DNA of 64,000 nucleotides from positions 124,001 through 188,000 of the forward strand of contig NC_052393.1 in the NCBI RefSeq assembly GCF_009389715.1, in the 5' to 3' direction. Source of the stretch: Phoenix dactylifera (Eukaryota > Streptophyta > Magnoliopsida > Arecales > Arecaceae). Made by a program: the position numbers and the translations under genes. The notes beneath the pieces were generated by a model. It was not told where the DNA came from. It ran no database searches and saw nothing but the letters and a program-made list of their open reading frames with translations. Below are positions 1-10,460 of this stretch, piece after piece. Each line of letters opens with the position of its first letter. Position 1 is the first letter of the stretch.

Positions 1-156
1 ACTTGTGAGCTCTAAAATGATGATTTTCCAATGACCTAAAGTACACATGACCACATAAATGTTTTGTCTGGTGTCAATATTTTTTCTCCCTCGTATGTTT
101 AAAAAGAGAAACTGCGGTGTTTTGCTTATTTAATGTATATCCAAAATATATCTCAG

Positions 157-573
157 GTGCCTCATCGGTGATGGTGGCTAGAGGTGCACTGTGGAATGCG
201 TCTATTTTTTGTGCCAAAGGCAAATCATCCTGGGAAGATGTTAAGAGAGAGTATGTAAGAAAGGTGTTCACCTCATTACCTTAAATTGGTATCTTTTTTC
301 ACTGCCAGTTATTTTTTCCCCTTGAATTCCCAGATTCCTCTTTCTATGACACGATAGACCTTTTTTGCCTTAAATATTATACTAGTTCTGTTTTTAATCA
401 AATTAGTTAAGAGACCATACTAACTTAAGGTATTCTGACAAGCAGTGCATCTTGTGGGACAATGATATTAAAAGCACAAAACACACTTTGAAGGAGATGA
501 TAACACATTACTCTTCCCTTGAACTTGCCGAAGGAAAAGCTGTAATTAAATCTGAGACTACAGCAGACTTGGC
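157..573 (+). CDS. DUS2: tRNA-dihydrouridine(20) synthase, DUS2-like, partial (two internal exons)
   Basis: Two exons of a gene that starts left of the window. Exon A is 157-263 (acceptor AG at 155-156, donor GT at 264) and encodes a segment with the motif SSVMVARGALWNASIF, which matches the end of the DUS TIM barrel where DUS2 proteins have VMVAR-AMWNPSIF. Exon B is 446-573 (acceptor AG at 444-445, donor GT at 574) and continues in frame with WDND..TK.TLKEM and a helical tail. The family reduces uridine to dihydrouridine in the tRNA D-loop using FMN and NAD(P)H. The frame ends in phase 2 at 573, so at least one more exon is needed. I could not find it in 574-2566 or beyond the hAT element. 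Family identity is good on the motif; the DUS2 subtype is less certain. Confidence 0.72.
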
Positions 574-2558
574 GTAAGTTTCACTCCATAATTTTTCTCC
601 TTGGTAAATAAGTTTTCCAGTTGTTACCTGTAATTTTGGCAAGAGTTTTGTCATATGCAGCAGTATCTGTGTGCTCATGCATGTTGAAGTTTAAAGAACT
701 CTGATGATTAATATTCTTTCACTTTTTAAGCTTGACAAGCTCCCTTCTTAAGCATTAACTTCTGTATCAGACAATGTGTTACTAGTTATGTATATGCAGC
801 ATTTCATTGGATAAATATTTTGAGTTCATTTCATACATTTTGAGAAACATAGTAGCATAGGAATCAAAATGCAGAATGCCCTGCACCTTGTTATACTTGA
901 TCAAGGATGTCTATTATAGTGGATGTGTCTAGGCTGGCAGATGGAATGGTAGATTTAGCTTAGACAATTTAACATGAAGGTGTTGAAACTGTAAACAGAC
1001 ATGTCAGCATACATCTGCAGCAATGCTGGATTACCCGCATTTCATCTCCCTCCTAGAATCATGACAGGCATGCACAATGAGGAAATATTTGGGGCCAAAA
1101 TAAGCATGGCTGCCGACTTTACTTCAAAAAATTCAAAAAAAGAAAATAATAAGTGAAGTCGGTAGTGGCTGCCGACTTCATTTAAAAAAATTCAAAAAAA
1201 TATAAAAAAGGGGTGGCATTCCTGTTCCAATGCACGGAGGAGAGAAGGCTTCGAAACCCCTCCCTCGGTCCTTTCCGGCGGCCCTCGGTCGCCGCTGATC
1301 TCTCCCTCTTCCTCTATTTCCTTCTCTCTCTCCCCCTCCTTTTGTCGGTTTCTCGATTTGAAAGTTGGAACTGTCCCGATCTGTTACTGGTACGGCTCGG
1401 TATGCTCCGGCGATTTTGGCTTAGTGGCTAGTAATCCACAAATGTGATGAATAGTCCTTTTGGTCGCCGGGCGGGGGGGCTAGTTTCCTGTTAAACCTTA
1501 ATCTTCATTGCACGAATTTGCTATAAAACAATCGCCATAATTCTTCGTTTGTAGTCTATGATAGTTCATATCTAAACCTTAAATACCAGAACTTTATGAT
1601 GGATTAATTTTGGTGAATTCTTTCTTTAAAATTCCCACGTTGTCAATTCATTTGATTTAGAGGGGGAAAAAATCTTAACTGTATGGACAGCAAGGTATTT
1701 ACTTTAATTCTGGCATGTCTAAACCCTTTAATTTCATAAACAAATCCTTGTTCCATATTCCCTACAAACATGCTCAGTTCCATTGTCCTTTGTGCATCCA
1801 ATGATCATCTTTATAAGGCAGTTTTGATTAGAACTCAAGTCTGAACTGAAATTCCAGCTAGTCCTCGTAATGGCTATTTCATCATGAACCCTAATAAGAT
1901 TACTTCCCTTGACTGTCCTACATATTCTTATATGAATAAAATTTTATTTTTGAATAAAAATTGTGTATATATGTGAGTTTGTGCATGTGAGTCCATGTGT
2001 GCATGTGAGTCTAAGCAGATTGACTGGATGAGTGACTGGGGATCAAATTCATGATGAGCAATTCCAAAACCATAAGCTTTGCTACAATATGAGACTCCAT
2101 ATAAACTGTACAGGAAACAGTATGTCTATTATTTCATGAAAAGCAGCGACTATTAGAAAATTTTAGAATTTCCAATAAAATACATTTTTTTTGAAAAATT
2201 AAAATATTTGTGCATGTGCATGGATATCTAGTGGTAATCCAAATGTTAGTTGTCTAGCAGAGATAATTAGAGATCTTTGCTACTACCTTATTTTCAAAAT
2301 AGAGATGTTTGTTTCTTTAAAGTTGGGATGTAAATATGTATACCGGGAATCTCATTGTCTGAAGTGAGGAGAGACAACTTAGTAAGCAACTTATATCTTT
2401 CTTGAGAAAGATTTAAGTTGGCTTTTGAGAATCTATTAATTACAAATGGATTTTCTTAGGAAGATACGCAACATCGGTTATGAATTATGGTGTGGTAGAG
2501 TCATTTTGCCAATAAGTATAAGGCCAATGGAAAAGCAAGCTCATTTTGCTTGGCAAAT
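574..2558. other. Non-coding stretch downstream of the DUS2-like exons
   Basis: No gene is supported. AT-rich sequence with a short imperfect direct repeat: a TGGCTGCCGACTT unit followed by an A-rich run occurs at about 1108-1140 and again at 1166-1200, with an inverted GAAGTCGG between them. A GC- and CT-rich patch at 1230-1430 looks like the leader of a repeat element, since it carries no coding frame I recognise. A GT/TG-rich purine-pyrimidine tract lies at about 1960-2010. If the missing last exon of the DUS2-like gene is in the window, part of this stretch is its intron. Confidence 0.5.
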
Positions 2559-2574
2559 GGTACAAGCAGGGTCT

Positions 2575-2822
2575 GCTGAACCGACCTGAACCGGTCGGTT
2601 CAGCCCGAACCGGACCGGTACCGACTGGAACCGGTCCGGTTCCAGTGTGGAAATCGGTTCCGACCCAATATGGGTCGGAACCGATGGTTTCGATCACGTA
2701 CCGGTGCGAACCGAGGCGGTTCGCACCGGTACATGCCCATACCGGTGCGAACCGCTCGGTTCGCACCGGTACGTGATCGAACCGATGCGAACCGAGCCGG
2801 TTCGCACCGGTTCGGTGCTGGC
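2575..2822. repeat. 5' subterminal array of ACCGGT/ACCG-type repeats of the hAT element
   Basis: A dense cluster of short units related to ACCGGTGCGAACCG and their reverse complements. Many are self-complementary around ACCGGT, GGTTCGCACC or GGTCCGGTTCC. In hAT and other DNA transposons, such subterminal arrays bind the transposase BED zinc finger, and that is the likely role here. The units also give long meaningless open frames on both strands. Confidence 0.8.
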
Positions 2823-2825
2823 AAT

Positions 2826-3140
2826 GAGGTGCCAGCGCTGTGGCACTATGATAGTGCCACAGCACTGGTTCAAAGTGCCTCTGAGGCACTTTCAAAGTGC
2901 CACACTGTGGCACTTTCAGGCACTTTGAAAGTGCCACACTGTGGCACTTTCAAAGTGCCGTTTTGTGCGGCACTTTGAGTTTTCAAAGTGCCGTTTTGTG
3001 CGGCACTTTGAAAACTCGAGGTTTAAATTGCTGTTTAGAACGGTAATGCGGCCGAAAGTGCCGCTTTGTGCGGCACTTCGCGCGGCACTTCGAAAGTGCC
3101 GCGCTGTGGCTCACAGTGGCACTTTTCAAAGTGCCACAGT
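2826..3140. repeat. Second 5' array: alternating AGTGCC / GGCACT inverted hexamers
   Basis: About twenty copies of AGTGCC or its complement GGCACT in roughly 300 bp, in largely alternating orientation, so that adjacent pairs form hairpins of the type AAAGTGCC-loop-GGCACTTT. The unit differs from the ACCGGT family just outside it. The array stops about 10 bp before the hairpin that carries the TATA box, so it may be a cis-regulatory array of the transposase promoter, a second class of transposase site, or both. Confidence 0.75.
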
Positions 3141-3148
3141 GACCCAAC

Positions 3149-3169
3149 GGTTGGCTATAAAAGCCAACC
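3149..3169 (+). promoter_or_regulatory. TATA box lying in the loop of a perfect 8-bp inverted repeat
   Basis: GGTTGGCT (3149-3156) and AGCCAACC (3162-3169) are exact complements separated by ATAAA. The TATA box TATAAA occupies 3156-3161, so it is the loop plus the closing base of the stem. It lies about 480 bp upstream of the transposase ATG at 3646, just after the AGTGCC array. A leader with an intron (GT at 3349, AG at 3551-3552) would connect the two. Promoter role is inferred from position and motif. Confidence 0.65.
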
Positions 3170-3348
3170 GAATGCTGAAGGCTGAAGCCACAAGTGCATG
3201 AGCTTAAGAGTTAAGACTAAGTGAAGGAAAGGCAAAGAGAAAGGAGGAGGAAAAGAAGAGAAAGGAAAAGACAAAGGCATGAAAAAAAATTAGAAAGGTC
3301 GGAGAGCATCGTTTTTCTTGAAGAAAAATCCAGCAAAAACAAAATAAG

Positions 3349-3552
3349 GTAAAATTCCCCTACATTGTTTTTTTAATATTTCATTTAAATTGCTTAAAAA
3401 AATTAAGTCAAAAATTGCCAAAAATTAGGAAATGATTCAATGATTCCATTTCGTTTTGAAATTTTTATATGTTGTTGATATATAATTTAATTTAATTGCC
3501 AAAAATTAGGAAATGATTCAATGATTCAATGACATTAACTGTTTTTTTACAG
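3349..3552 (+). other. Probable 5'-UTR intron of the hAT transposase gene, with an internal duplication
   Basis: Sequence after 3348 begins GTAAAATT and the tract ends with a T-run and ACAG at 3549-3552. The segment between is strongly AT-rich, unlike the flanking leader, and has no ATG-led frame of any length. A 34-bp exact direct repeat lies inside it (3413-3446 and 3494-3527). Splicing is inferred from base composition and consensus only. Confidence 0.4.
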
Positions 3553-3645
3553 AATTTATATAATTTATAATTTAATTAATAAATTTAAAAATTAATTTTT
3601 AATTACAAAAAAATAAAAATTGAAAAAATTAATGTGGTCGTAGGA

Positions 3646-6600
3646 ATGGAGCCATCAAGGAGAGGGCAACCCCAAGAGCGTAATATTGGCTGGGAGCATG
3701 GGAAGATGCTCGGTGAACGTCACCAGTTTCAGTGCAATTATTGCCACAAGTGCTTCAAAGGAGGAGGAGTAACCAGATTAAAGCAGCACTTAGCCGGTAA
3801 TTCTTGTGAGATATCTGCATGCTCGGAGTGCCCACCGACGACCCGTCAGCTGATGAGGAAAAACCTCGCTGAGATCAAAGCAGCCAAGGAGAGGGCTGCC
3901 AAGCAGAAAGCGGAGGTGGAACGCCAAGCTGCAGAAGCACCTTCCTATCACTTGATGGAGTCACAGGAGGCCGAGGGTCCAGATGAGGAGGCACAGATCC
4001 AGGCTGCCATGCGGGCGAGTCTGGATGATCGATGGCAGCAGGAGGAGGTGGCGAGGCATCGGGCTCGATTTGGGCCCTCGTTTTTTGAGTCGGGCGCCGG
4101 TTCTGGTGGAAGCAGACAAGATCCAGAGTTTCAAAGGACAACATCAGTCAGGGAGGGCGAGGGCAGAGGACGTAGCCGGATTGCATCTATCCTGGGTGGT
4201 TTTGGTAGCCGAAAGAAGTCTTTCGGAGGGATTCCACCAGGTGCGTCAATCCATGATGTAGATCCGCATGCCTTCCCCAGAAGAGATTCGAAGCAGCAAA
4301 GAGTAGACACAATGTGGAAGAAGGAGAAGAAGAAGGATATGTGGCGAGCTATTGGATCCTGGTTCCACTTCAGCCACATTCCAGCAAATGCTGCAGACAA
4401 TACATACTACAAGTCTGCCATTTCTGCCATACAGACTGCCGGTCCCGGTGTTGATCCTCCAGGTCCGAGGGACATCTACGGTGAGCTTCTTGACAACAAT
4501 AAGGAAGAGCTAGAGAATTGGATTGGTTCATATAAAAGCAAGTGGCCCACATATGGGCTCACTCTGATGTGTGATGGTTGGACCGGTCCGACAAAGCGGG
4601 CCATCATCAACTTTCTGACATACTGTGATACGAAGACCTTCTTCCACAAGTCAGTTGATGCTTCGGATAAGGTGCACAACGCCTCATACATCCTCAGACT
4701 TATGGAGGAGGTGATTGATCAGATTGGAGAGGAGAATATCGTGCAGGTCGTCACTGATAACGGACCGCAATATAAGTTGGCCGGGCAGGTCTTGATGGAG
4801 CGGCGACCACAAATTTTCTGGACCCCATGTGCTGCACATTGCATCGACCTCATCCTGATGGATATTGGAAAGATCTGTAGGGTGCAACATACGGTGGAGA
4901 TAGCCCAACGCATCACCAGGTATATTTATAGCCATACTTGGGTTCTTTCATTAATGAGAAGGTATGCAGGGGGAGAAATTCTTAGACCAGGAGTCACACG
5001 GTTTGCTACGAATTACATTGCACTTGATAGCCTTATCGAGAAGAAAGGAGCCCTACGTCAGATGTTTGTTAGTCCCGAGTGGCAGGAAAGTAGATATGCC
5101 CAGGCCGGCACTGAAGGAAGCAGGATGGAAGACTTGGTAAGCAGGCAGTCATTCTGGCAGCGGGCCAATGCGATAGTCAAGGCTATCAAACCATTATATG
5201 AAGTGCTGCGGGCCGTGGATAGCGAGAGGTATCCCCAGATGGGCTTTTTGTATCACATGATGGAGAAGGCAAAGGCTCAGATCATGGAGGCAGATGTAGC
5301 CCATGCCCAGGAGTACATCGACATCATTGAGCGGCGGTGGGGAGCCCAAATGGGTAGGGATTTGCATCTAGCAGGTAAGCGATAATATTGATAATTATAC
5401 TGATTGATATATTTGTATAGTTATACTAAGATGGTGTCATCTATGTGCAGCATACTATCTGAATCCCCGATTTCAGTACGAGAGTGGAATTGGTATGGAT
5501 GATGAACTTCTTCATGCTTTGCGTAATGTTATTTATAAGATGGAGCCTGATCCAGAAGTCGCCGCGTTATGTATAGAAAAGGTAACTATGATTTAGTAAC
5601 ATATGTAAATATATCAGATCTTATATTATTGACATACTACAACAAGCTTCTTTCCACAGACCAAATTATTTAGAGAGGGTAGCCACAGCTTTGGACAACG
5701 ACCAGCTGTCGTGAGCAAGACAACTATGAATCCAGGTACAATACAAATCTGCAAGACATTTTTGCATCTGAATTATCTTCAACTATGAGGCCATCATATA
5801 TATAAAATGTAATTATCTTCAATATTTTTGCAGCTGAATGGTGGATTCATTTTGGCGGATCCGCAAAAAATCTTAAGCGGATAGCTATCCGGATTCTCTC
5901 CCAAACGGTCTCCTCGACTGGCTGTGAGCGCAACTGGTCCACCTTCGGCCTCATCCACAGCAAACAAAGGAACCGTTTGACACAAAAGCGCCTCAACGAC
6001 TTAGTTTATGTGCACTACAATCTACGGTTGAGGCTAAAATGCATTCAAGAGGAAGTGGAGCTCAAATATGCAGATCCCATCTATAGAACTTTTACAGATG
6101 ATGATGATAATCCTATGCTCGACTGGCTTGCGGCCCAGCAGCAGGAGCCCGAGCTTGATGAGCCGGGATCACCTCCACGACCAGCCAGTATCATAGCCAC
6201 CGAAGCTATGGTCGATCCACAGCAATGGGCTGAGCGCAACATTCCACGCACTCCTACAGCTGATATGACGTGGCTAGAGGGGAGCCAGTCACCGCATGAC
6301 TGGTCCGATGCTCCGGTTCAGAGAGATGATCCTCTCATGCGAGGACGAGGACGAGGACGCTCTACTATCCAGTCGACTCGATCAGGAGGGCGTCAATCCC
6401 AACAAACAAGAAAAGGAAAGGAAAGGGCCCCAATGGAGAGTGTCGAGGAGGAGATTTGGACCAGCAGCGATGAAGATTCTGGTGGTGATGGATCTACTAG
6501 CCATGGAGGAAGTGGAGGACAGTATGGTACTAGTTATGAGACACAGCCGGAGGGAGGTTTTCGATACACCGGTGAGTCTCAGTTTACACATGCTACACAA

Positions 6601-7077
6601 GATACGGACCACGGTAGGCCGTCTGATATAGGCCGGTCAGATACCATTGCATATCGAAGAAGAGCTCCTCGAGGTCGTTCAAGAGGCCAGGATGCCGCTG
6701 CAGATGACCTTCCATATGGAGTCGAATCCATTGATGTATCAAGTTCCGAGTCTTCCTATTATCCGCGGCCTCAGCCAGCCTATGGATATGGTGCATCAGA
6801 GTCATCTTCCGGTAGCTACTATCCTGCGCAGCCCGGAGGATCTTATGGATCGGATTTTAGTGCCGGCATATTCGGATGGGCCCCTTATCAAGACACCTCT
6901 CAGAGCCAGAGCTTCAGCGAGAGATCCGAGAGTTCTTATGATCCAACGCGCATTCCTCGAGGATTGAGCATACAAGACTACAATGCTGCTTGGTTAGAGG
7001 GATGGGTTGATCTGCCTCCATATTATGCTGATGATCCAGATATTGACGAGAAGCATCGCCATTCGACCCGATTTTAG
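3646..7077 (+). CDS. hAT transposase, four exons, 1,059 aa, intact
   Basis: Exons 3646-5374, 5451-5581, 5660-5735 and 5834-7077, all with GT-AG introns and joined in frame. The protein catalyses cut-and-paste transposition. A BED zinc finger has its ligands at C30, C33, H48 and C54. The DUF659 / RNase-H-like core has candidate catalytic D310 (in MCDGWTG) and D371 (in VVTDNGPQY). The third acidic residue is E677 in CERNWSTFGLIHSKQRNRL, at the start of the C-terminal dimerisation domain (hATC). About 340 residues follow hATC and are rich in Gly, Ser, Arg and acidic residues, with an RGRGRGR tract; this is much longer than the usual short tail. I chose the ATG at 3646 because it precedes the BED finger by about 26 codons and no earlier in-frame ATG exists in the exon. 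Whether the protein is expressed is unknown. Confidence 0.9.
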
Positions 7078-7225
7078 ATATTCGAGAGTGATTTAAACGT
7101 ATGTAATTGATTGCATCTTAATTTGAAAATTTTTTATGTTCTTCATCTCATTATTTGAATCATTTGGAAGTAAAAACATCCAAAAAAACTCCAAAAAAAA
7201 AAAAAAAAGACGATGGGTCGCTAAA

Positions 7226-7318
7226 TGTACCCTATCGGTACGGCCTCGGTTCGGCAACGGTACCGTACCGATACCGGAGCCGACCGGTACGTCGGTACCA
7301 TCGGTACCGCGAACCTTG
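7226..7318. repeat. 3' subterminal CGGTACCG array of the hAT element
   Basis: Short units related to CGGTACCG and TCGGTACGG run up to the 3' terminus. They share the ACCG/CGGTACC core with the 5' array but occupy only about 90 bp against about 250 bp at the left end. They probably serve as transposase binding sites. Confidence 0.75.
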
Positions 7319-7326
7319 GGTACAAG

Positions 7327-9894
7327 TATTACAATATTGATGATGATGATGATGATCATGCTGCCACCTGTGGAGTGGGCTATCCACATGAAGTATAACT
7401 TAAAGAATGATAAGCATTTTTGGAATTGTAGGAAAAGGTTTAGTTAATGGGAATTATAACTAAGTTCACTGGCTGAAACAACATTAGGAAGATATTTGGC
7501 ATATAAAAGGCGCCAAAAAGTATAGAGCTTACCATACATTATATCAACCTCATGTCAGGGCAACTAAATAATCAATTTTTTTTTAAGTGAATATCTGAAA
7601 ATGGGTTACCAAATTGCATTGACTATTAATTAGTAGGAAAAGAATGGTATTTGTAGGGTGTCTTGCAATCTTACCTTTTTTCCTTATGGCACCTTGATAT
7701 GTAACATTTACTTCAAATAATCAAATCTATTAGTATTGAATACAAAATAATCTGATTTAAACAATTATTTGGAAAACTCTAAGTGACTTATACCCTTTTT
7801 GAATTTTGACATGTTCCTGAAATAAAATGACATGAATCTCTCTCTCTCTCTCTCTCTTTGATTGACGTTACCTCTAACATAAACCGTCAATTTCTTGTTC
7901 TTTTTAAAATATTCTGCTGATGGTTTTATGCCTGTATTCATGGATTCATTTGCTCAATTCTTTCTTTTTAAAATGGTTCATCTTTATTTAGATATTCGGG
8001 ATATAAATTGCTCTTGCATACAGCTGATTTTATTTATGCAATTTTATTCTTTCTGTATTCTTACCTTTACAGTAATGGATTCTCTTTACCAGTTGATTGG
8101 CCCTTTCGAAGCACTAAACATTTTCAATGATATTTTAGGACAATATATGGGGAAGAGGAGTACTATCATTTTGTTACTTCCAATAGGCCATGACTGGCAA
8201 TATACATTCTTTGCATCAATCAACATCCACCGATGCTTACCCAACCAAAATGACATTTCAGGTAAATACAAACTTGATTCTCTCGAGAGATTTAATGAGC
8301 TATTATTTAACATGGATGACTTAGAGAAAAAATTTGATGTAATACTTTACACAAGTTCAGAGAATCATGCTAACTTGGAAAATGACTGCATGATAATGTG
8401 CTAGGGATAAATGGTTTGCTTGTTTTCTCGTTGCTTCTGTTCTAGATCCCAATCCTTGTATCTTAATTCTGTAAGTAAATTATCTCCATGTGTTACTTTG
8501 GATATCAATTGCATGTCCAAGTGCTGTCCTGAATATGATATATAGTTTCTGAATCTAATTAGTTATTCCAGGCTGTATTATCCATTGAAGTTGGTATTAA
8601 GATTTGGGAACTATCTAGAATCTAATAGGTGGCTAGTAGCGGGCATATAGTGGATATCATAGGTGACGGCCTGCAAATCGTTGTATCTTTTCATATATTA
8701 TCTATCCATGTGTCATACATGCTACATACATATAAGGGGTATAAACTACTGTGGTTGTATAAATTAGTCTACAATTCTCAACTAGTGGATCAACAAAGAC
8801 TCACAAATTCTTCAAATCCTTAATTACCAGATTAAATCTGACAGAAAAAATAGACTTCATTGTGTTTCACTACCCTGTTTGAAGGTATCAGATGTGAGGC
8901 TTTGCTTTTTAACACCCTATTTGTTTCTTAATCTCCAGGTTCGGAGACAGGATTCATCCCTCAGAGGAGCCAATTCAAGTTAAATTATAAAAAAATCATA
9001 GTTCATAATATGGTAAAAAAATATGTTGTTATGTACACCAATGATAAATGTGGTATCTTGGATCTTCTACTCTAACAAAAGATGCATAAAACAAGAGGAA
9101 TTACATTTCCTAAAGTAGCATCCAATCCAAGCATTGATCACTCCCTTGTAATCTTAAGACTCTAATATCAATATCTATAGCAAAAAGATAACATGTATTC
9201 TTTGACAAATATTATTTATTTTCTTTAAACACTTAACCTTTCTTGGGAAAGCCTGGGCAACTAAAAAACAGAGAGGATTCACTGGTGTTACTTAATTCAG
9301 TGTGCAGTTGAGATATTGGAGAAAGAGATTAAATTGCTCCTAATCTAATCTGATTTGGAATAGGAAACAAAAGGAATCCCACACGATATCAACTGGAGTA
9401 GAGTTAAAGGAAATGGGTTCATGCTACATCAATAGCTTCTCATGAAATGGTCATAACGGAATATCACCCCTTCAATGAAAAAGATCTTTATGAAACAGGG
9501 GCATATTTAAGGTGATAATGTAGGAAACATGGAGTGGCTGATTGAAAAGGAAGCGCCATCAAATGAAGTGGGACCTTTTTTTTTTGGGGGTTGGGTTGGG
9601 TTTTTTTTTTTGGGGGGGGGGGGGGGTGCTCACCAAAATATGGCCAAGGATTGAAGGGCCAATCTCTATGGTTTTGTAGTCAAGATACATACGGTGCCAG
9701 TTGGTTATCAGCATGGCATAGGTGTATCTTTGGATTGTGTTGCTATTTGATATTGCTACACATTGGCATGTAAAAATATGTTTGAATAACAAATAATGTC
9801 AAAAAGTCAACTTTATATAGAATTATATTGATTAGTACTGTGTTTAGGGGATGGATGGTACCATTATTAGTATGTTAAGCAACCAATTTTGTTG
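7327..9894. other. Non-coding AT-rich stretch between hAT element and MITE
   Basis: No gene is supported. A GAT trinucleotide run lies just outside the transposon (7338-7352), a (TC)n run at 7838-7857, and adjacent T and G homopolymers at 9601-9626. A frame open from 7895 to 8404 on the plus strand contains a stretch bounded by an acceptor-like AG (8072) and a donor-like GT (8262), but it matches no family I know. If the DUS2-like gene continues past the transposon, its terminal exon could lie here. Confidence 0.4.
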
Positions 9895-9902
9895 CTATGC
9901 AG

Positions 9903-10142
9903 CAAGGTTGTACTACCAGATGGTCCCAGTCCATAATGAGCATAGGGCACCATACTGGTAGGGAACTGGTAGAGGGGCTCTATACAATACTATACTGGCA
10001 CATGCTATAGATGCTATCCCAACATAGGTGCTCTTCGGACTTAGCACCTTTACCACGTGTCAATATGGGGGCTTATCATGCTTTGTCGTACCGTTTTGGC
10101 GAAGTACTGGCAATAGGACCTAGTACCAAGACAAAAACCTTG
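9903..10142. mobile_element. Non-autonomous hAT element (MITE), 240 bp
   Basis: The 8-bp duplication CTATGCAG flanks the element exactly (9895-9902 and 10143-10150). The ends read CAAGGTTGTACTACC on the left and, on the opposite strand, CAAGGTTTTTGTCTTGG on the right. These share CAAGGT with the right terminus of the complete hAT element at 2567-7318. There is no coding capacity. Shared terminal motif and duplication length suggest it belongs to the same or a close family and could be moved by that transposase; this is inferred. Confidence 0.85.
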
Positions 10143-10150
10143 CTATGCAG

Positions 10151-10460
10151 TACAAAACCTTTACCATGTGTCAATATGGGGGCTTATCGTGCTTTATTGT
10201 GCCGTACCAGTAAAGTACTGGCAATGGGGGCTCTGCCGCGCCCCCGCGGGCCTCCACCGCCGCCTCCCCCACCCCCCCCCCCCCCCCCCCGCGACAGCCC
10301 TCCCTCCCTCTCCCGCTCGCTCTCTCCTCTTCTTCTTCTCCGGCTCCAGCTGGGTTTGACCGATACAAGCTCTGTACCATTTTTCACGGCTGAACCGGAC
10401 CGGTACGGTACGGTATGTGCTGAACTGGCCGGTTCAGCATACCATAATGTCACCATAAAG
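10151..10460. repeat. Degraded repeat related to the interior of the adjacent MITE, with C-run and CT-rich tract
   Basis: About 70 bp at 10161-10232 repeats the interior of the MITE at 10049-10117 with scattered changes. Then come a GC-rich section with a run of 19 C (10272-10290), a CT-rich tract, and a CCGGTACGG-rich end at about 10390-10440 resembling the hAT subterminal units. This is probably a truncated or internally rearranged second element of the family. No target duplication was found for it. Confidence 0.5.

Larger units (their letters stand above)
2567..7318 (+). mobile_element. Complete hAT-superfamily DNA transposon (4,752 bp)
   Basis: The 8-bp sequence GGTACAAG lies immediately outside both ends (2559-2566 and 7319-7326) and is identical on both sides, the target-site duplication length typical of hAT. 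The left end reads CAGGGTCTGCTGAACCG. The right end, on the opposite strand, reads CAAGGTTCGCGGTACCG; these match at 12 of 17 positions, an ordinary imperfect short hAT inverted repeat. Inside are subterminal repeat arrays at both ends, a promoter with a TATA box and a four-exon transposase gene with all domains and no stop. The undamaged duplication and open frame suggest a fairly recent insertion that could still encode active transposase. Activity itself cannot be read from sequence. Confidence 0.93.

Noticed and set aside
2485..3201. Several overlapping Arg/Pro/Thr-rich frames at the left end of the hAT element
   Set aside because: They arise from ACCGGT and AGTGCC repeats that lack stop codons, not from genes.
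6296..6967. Alternate-frame ORFs within the transposase C-terminal exon
   Set aside because: They overlap the intact fourth exon in another frame and have no domain.
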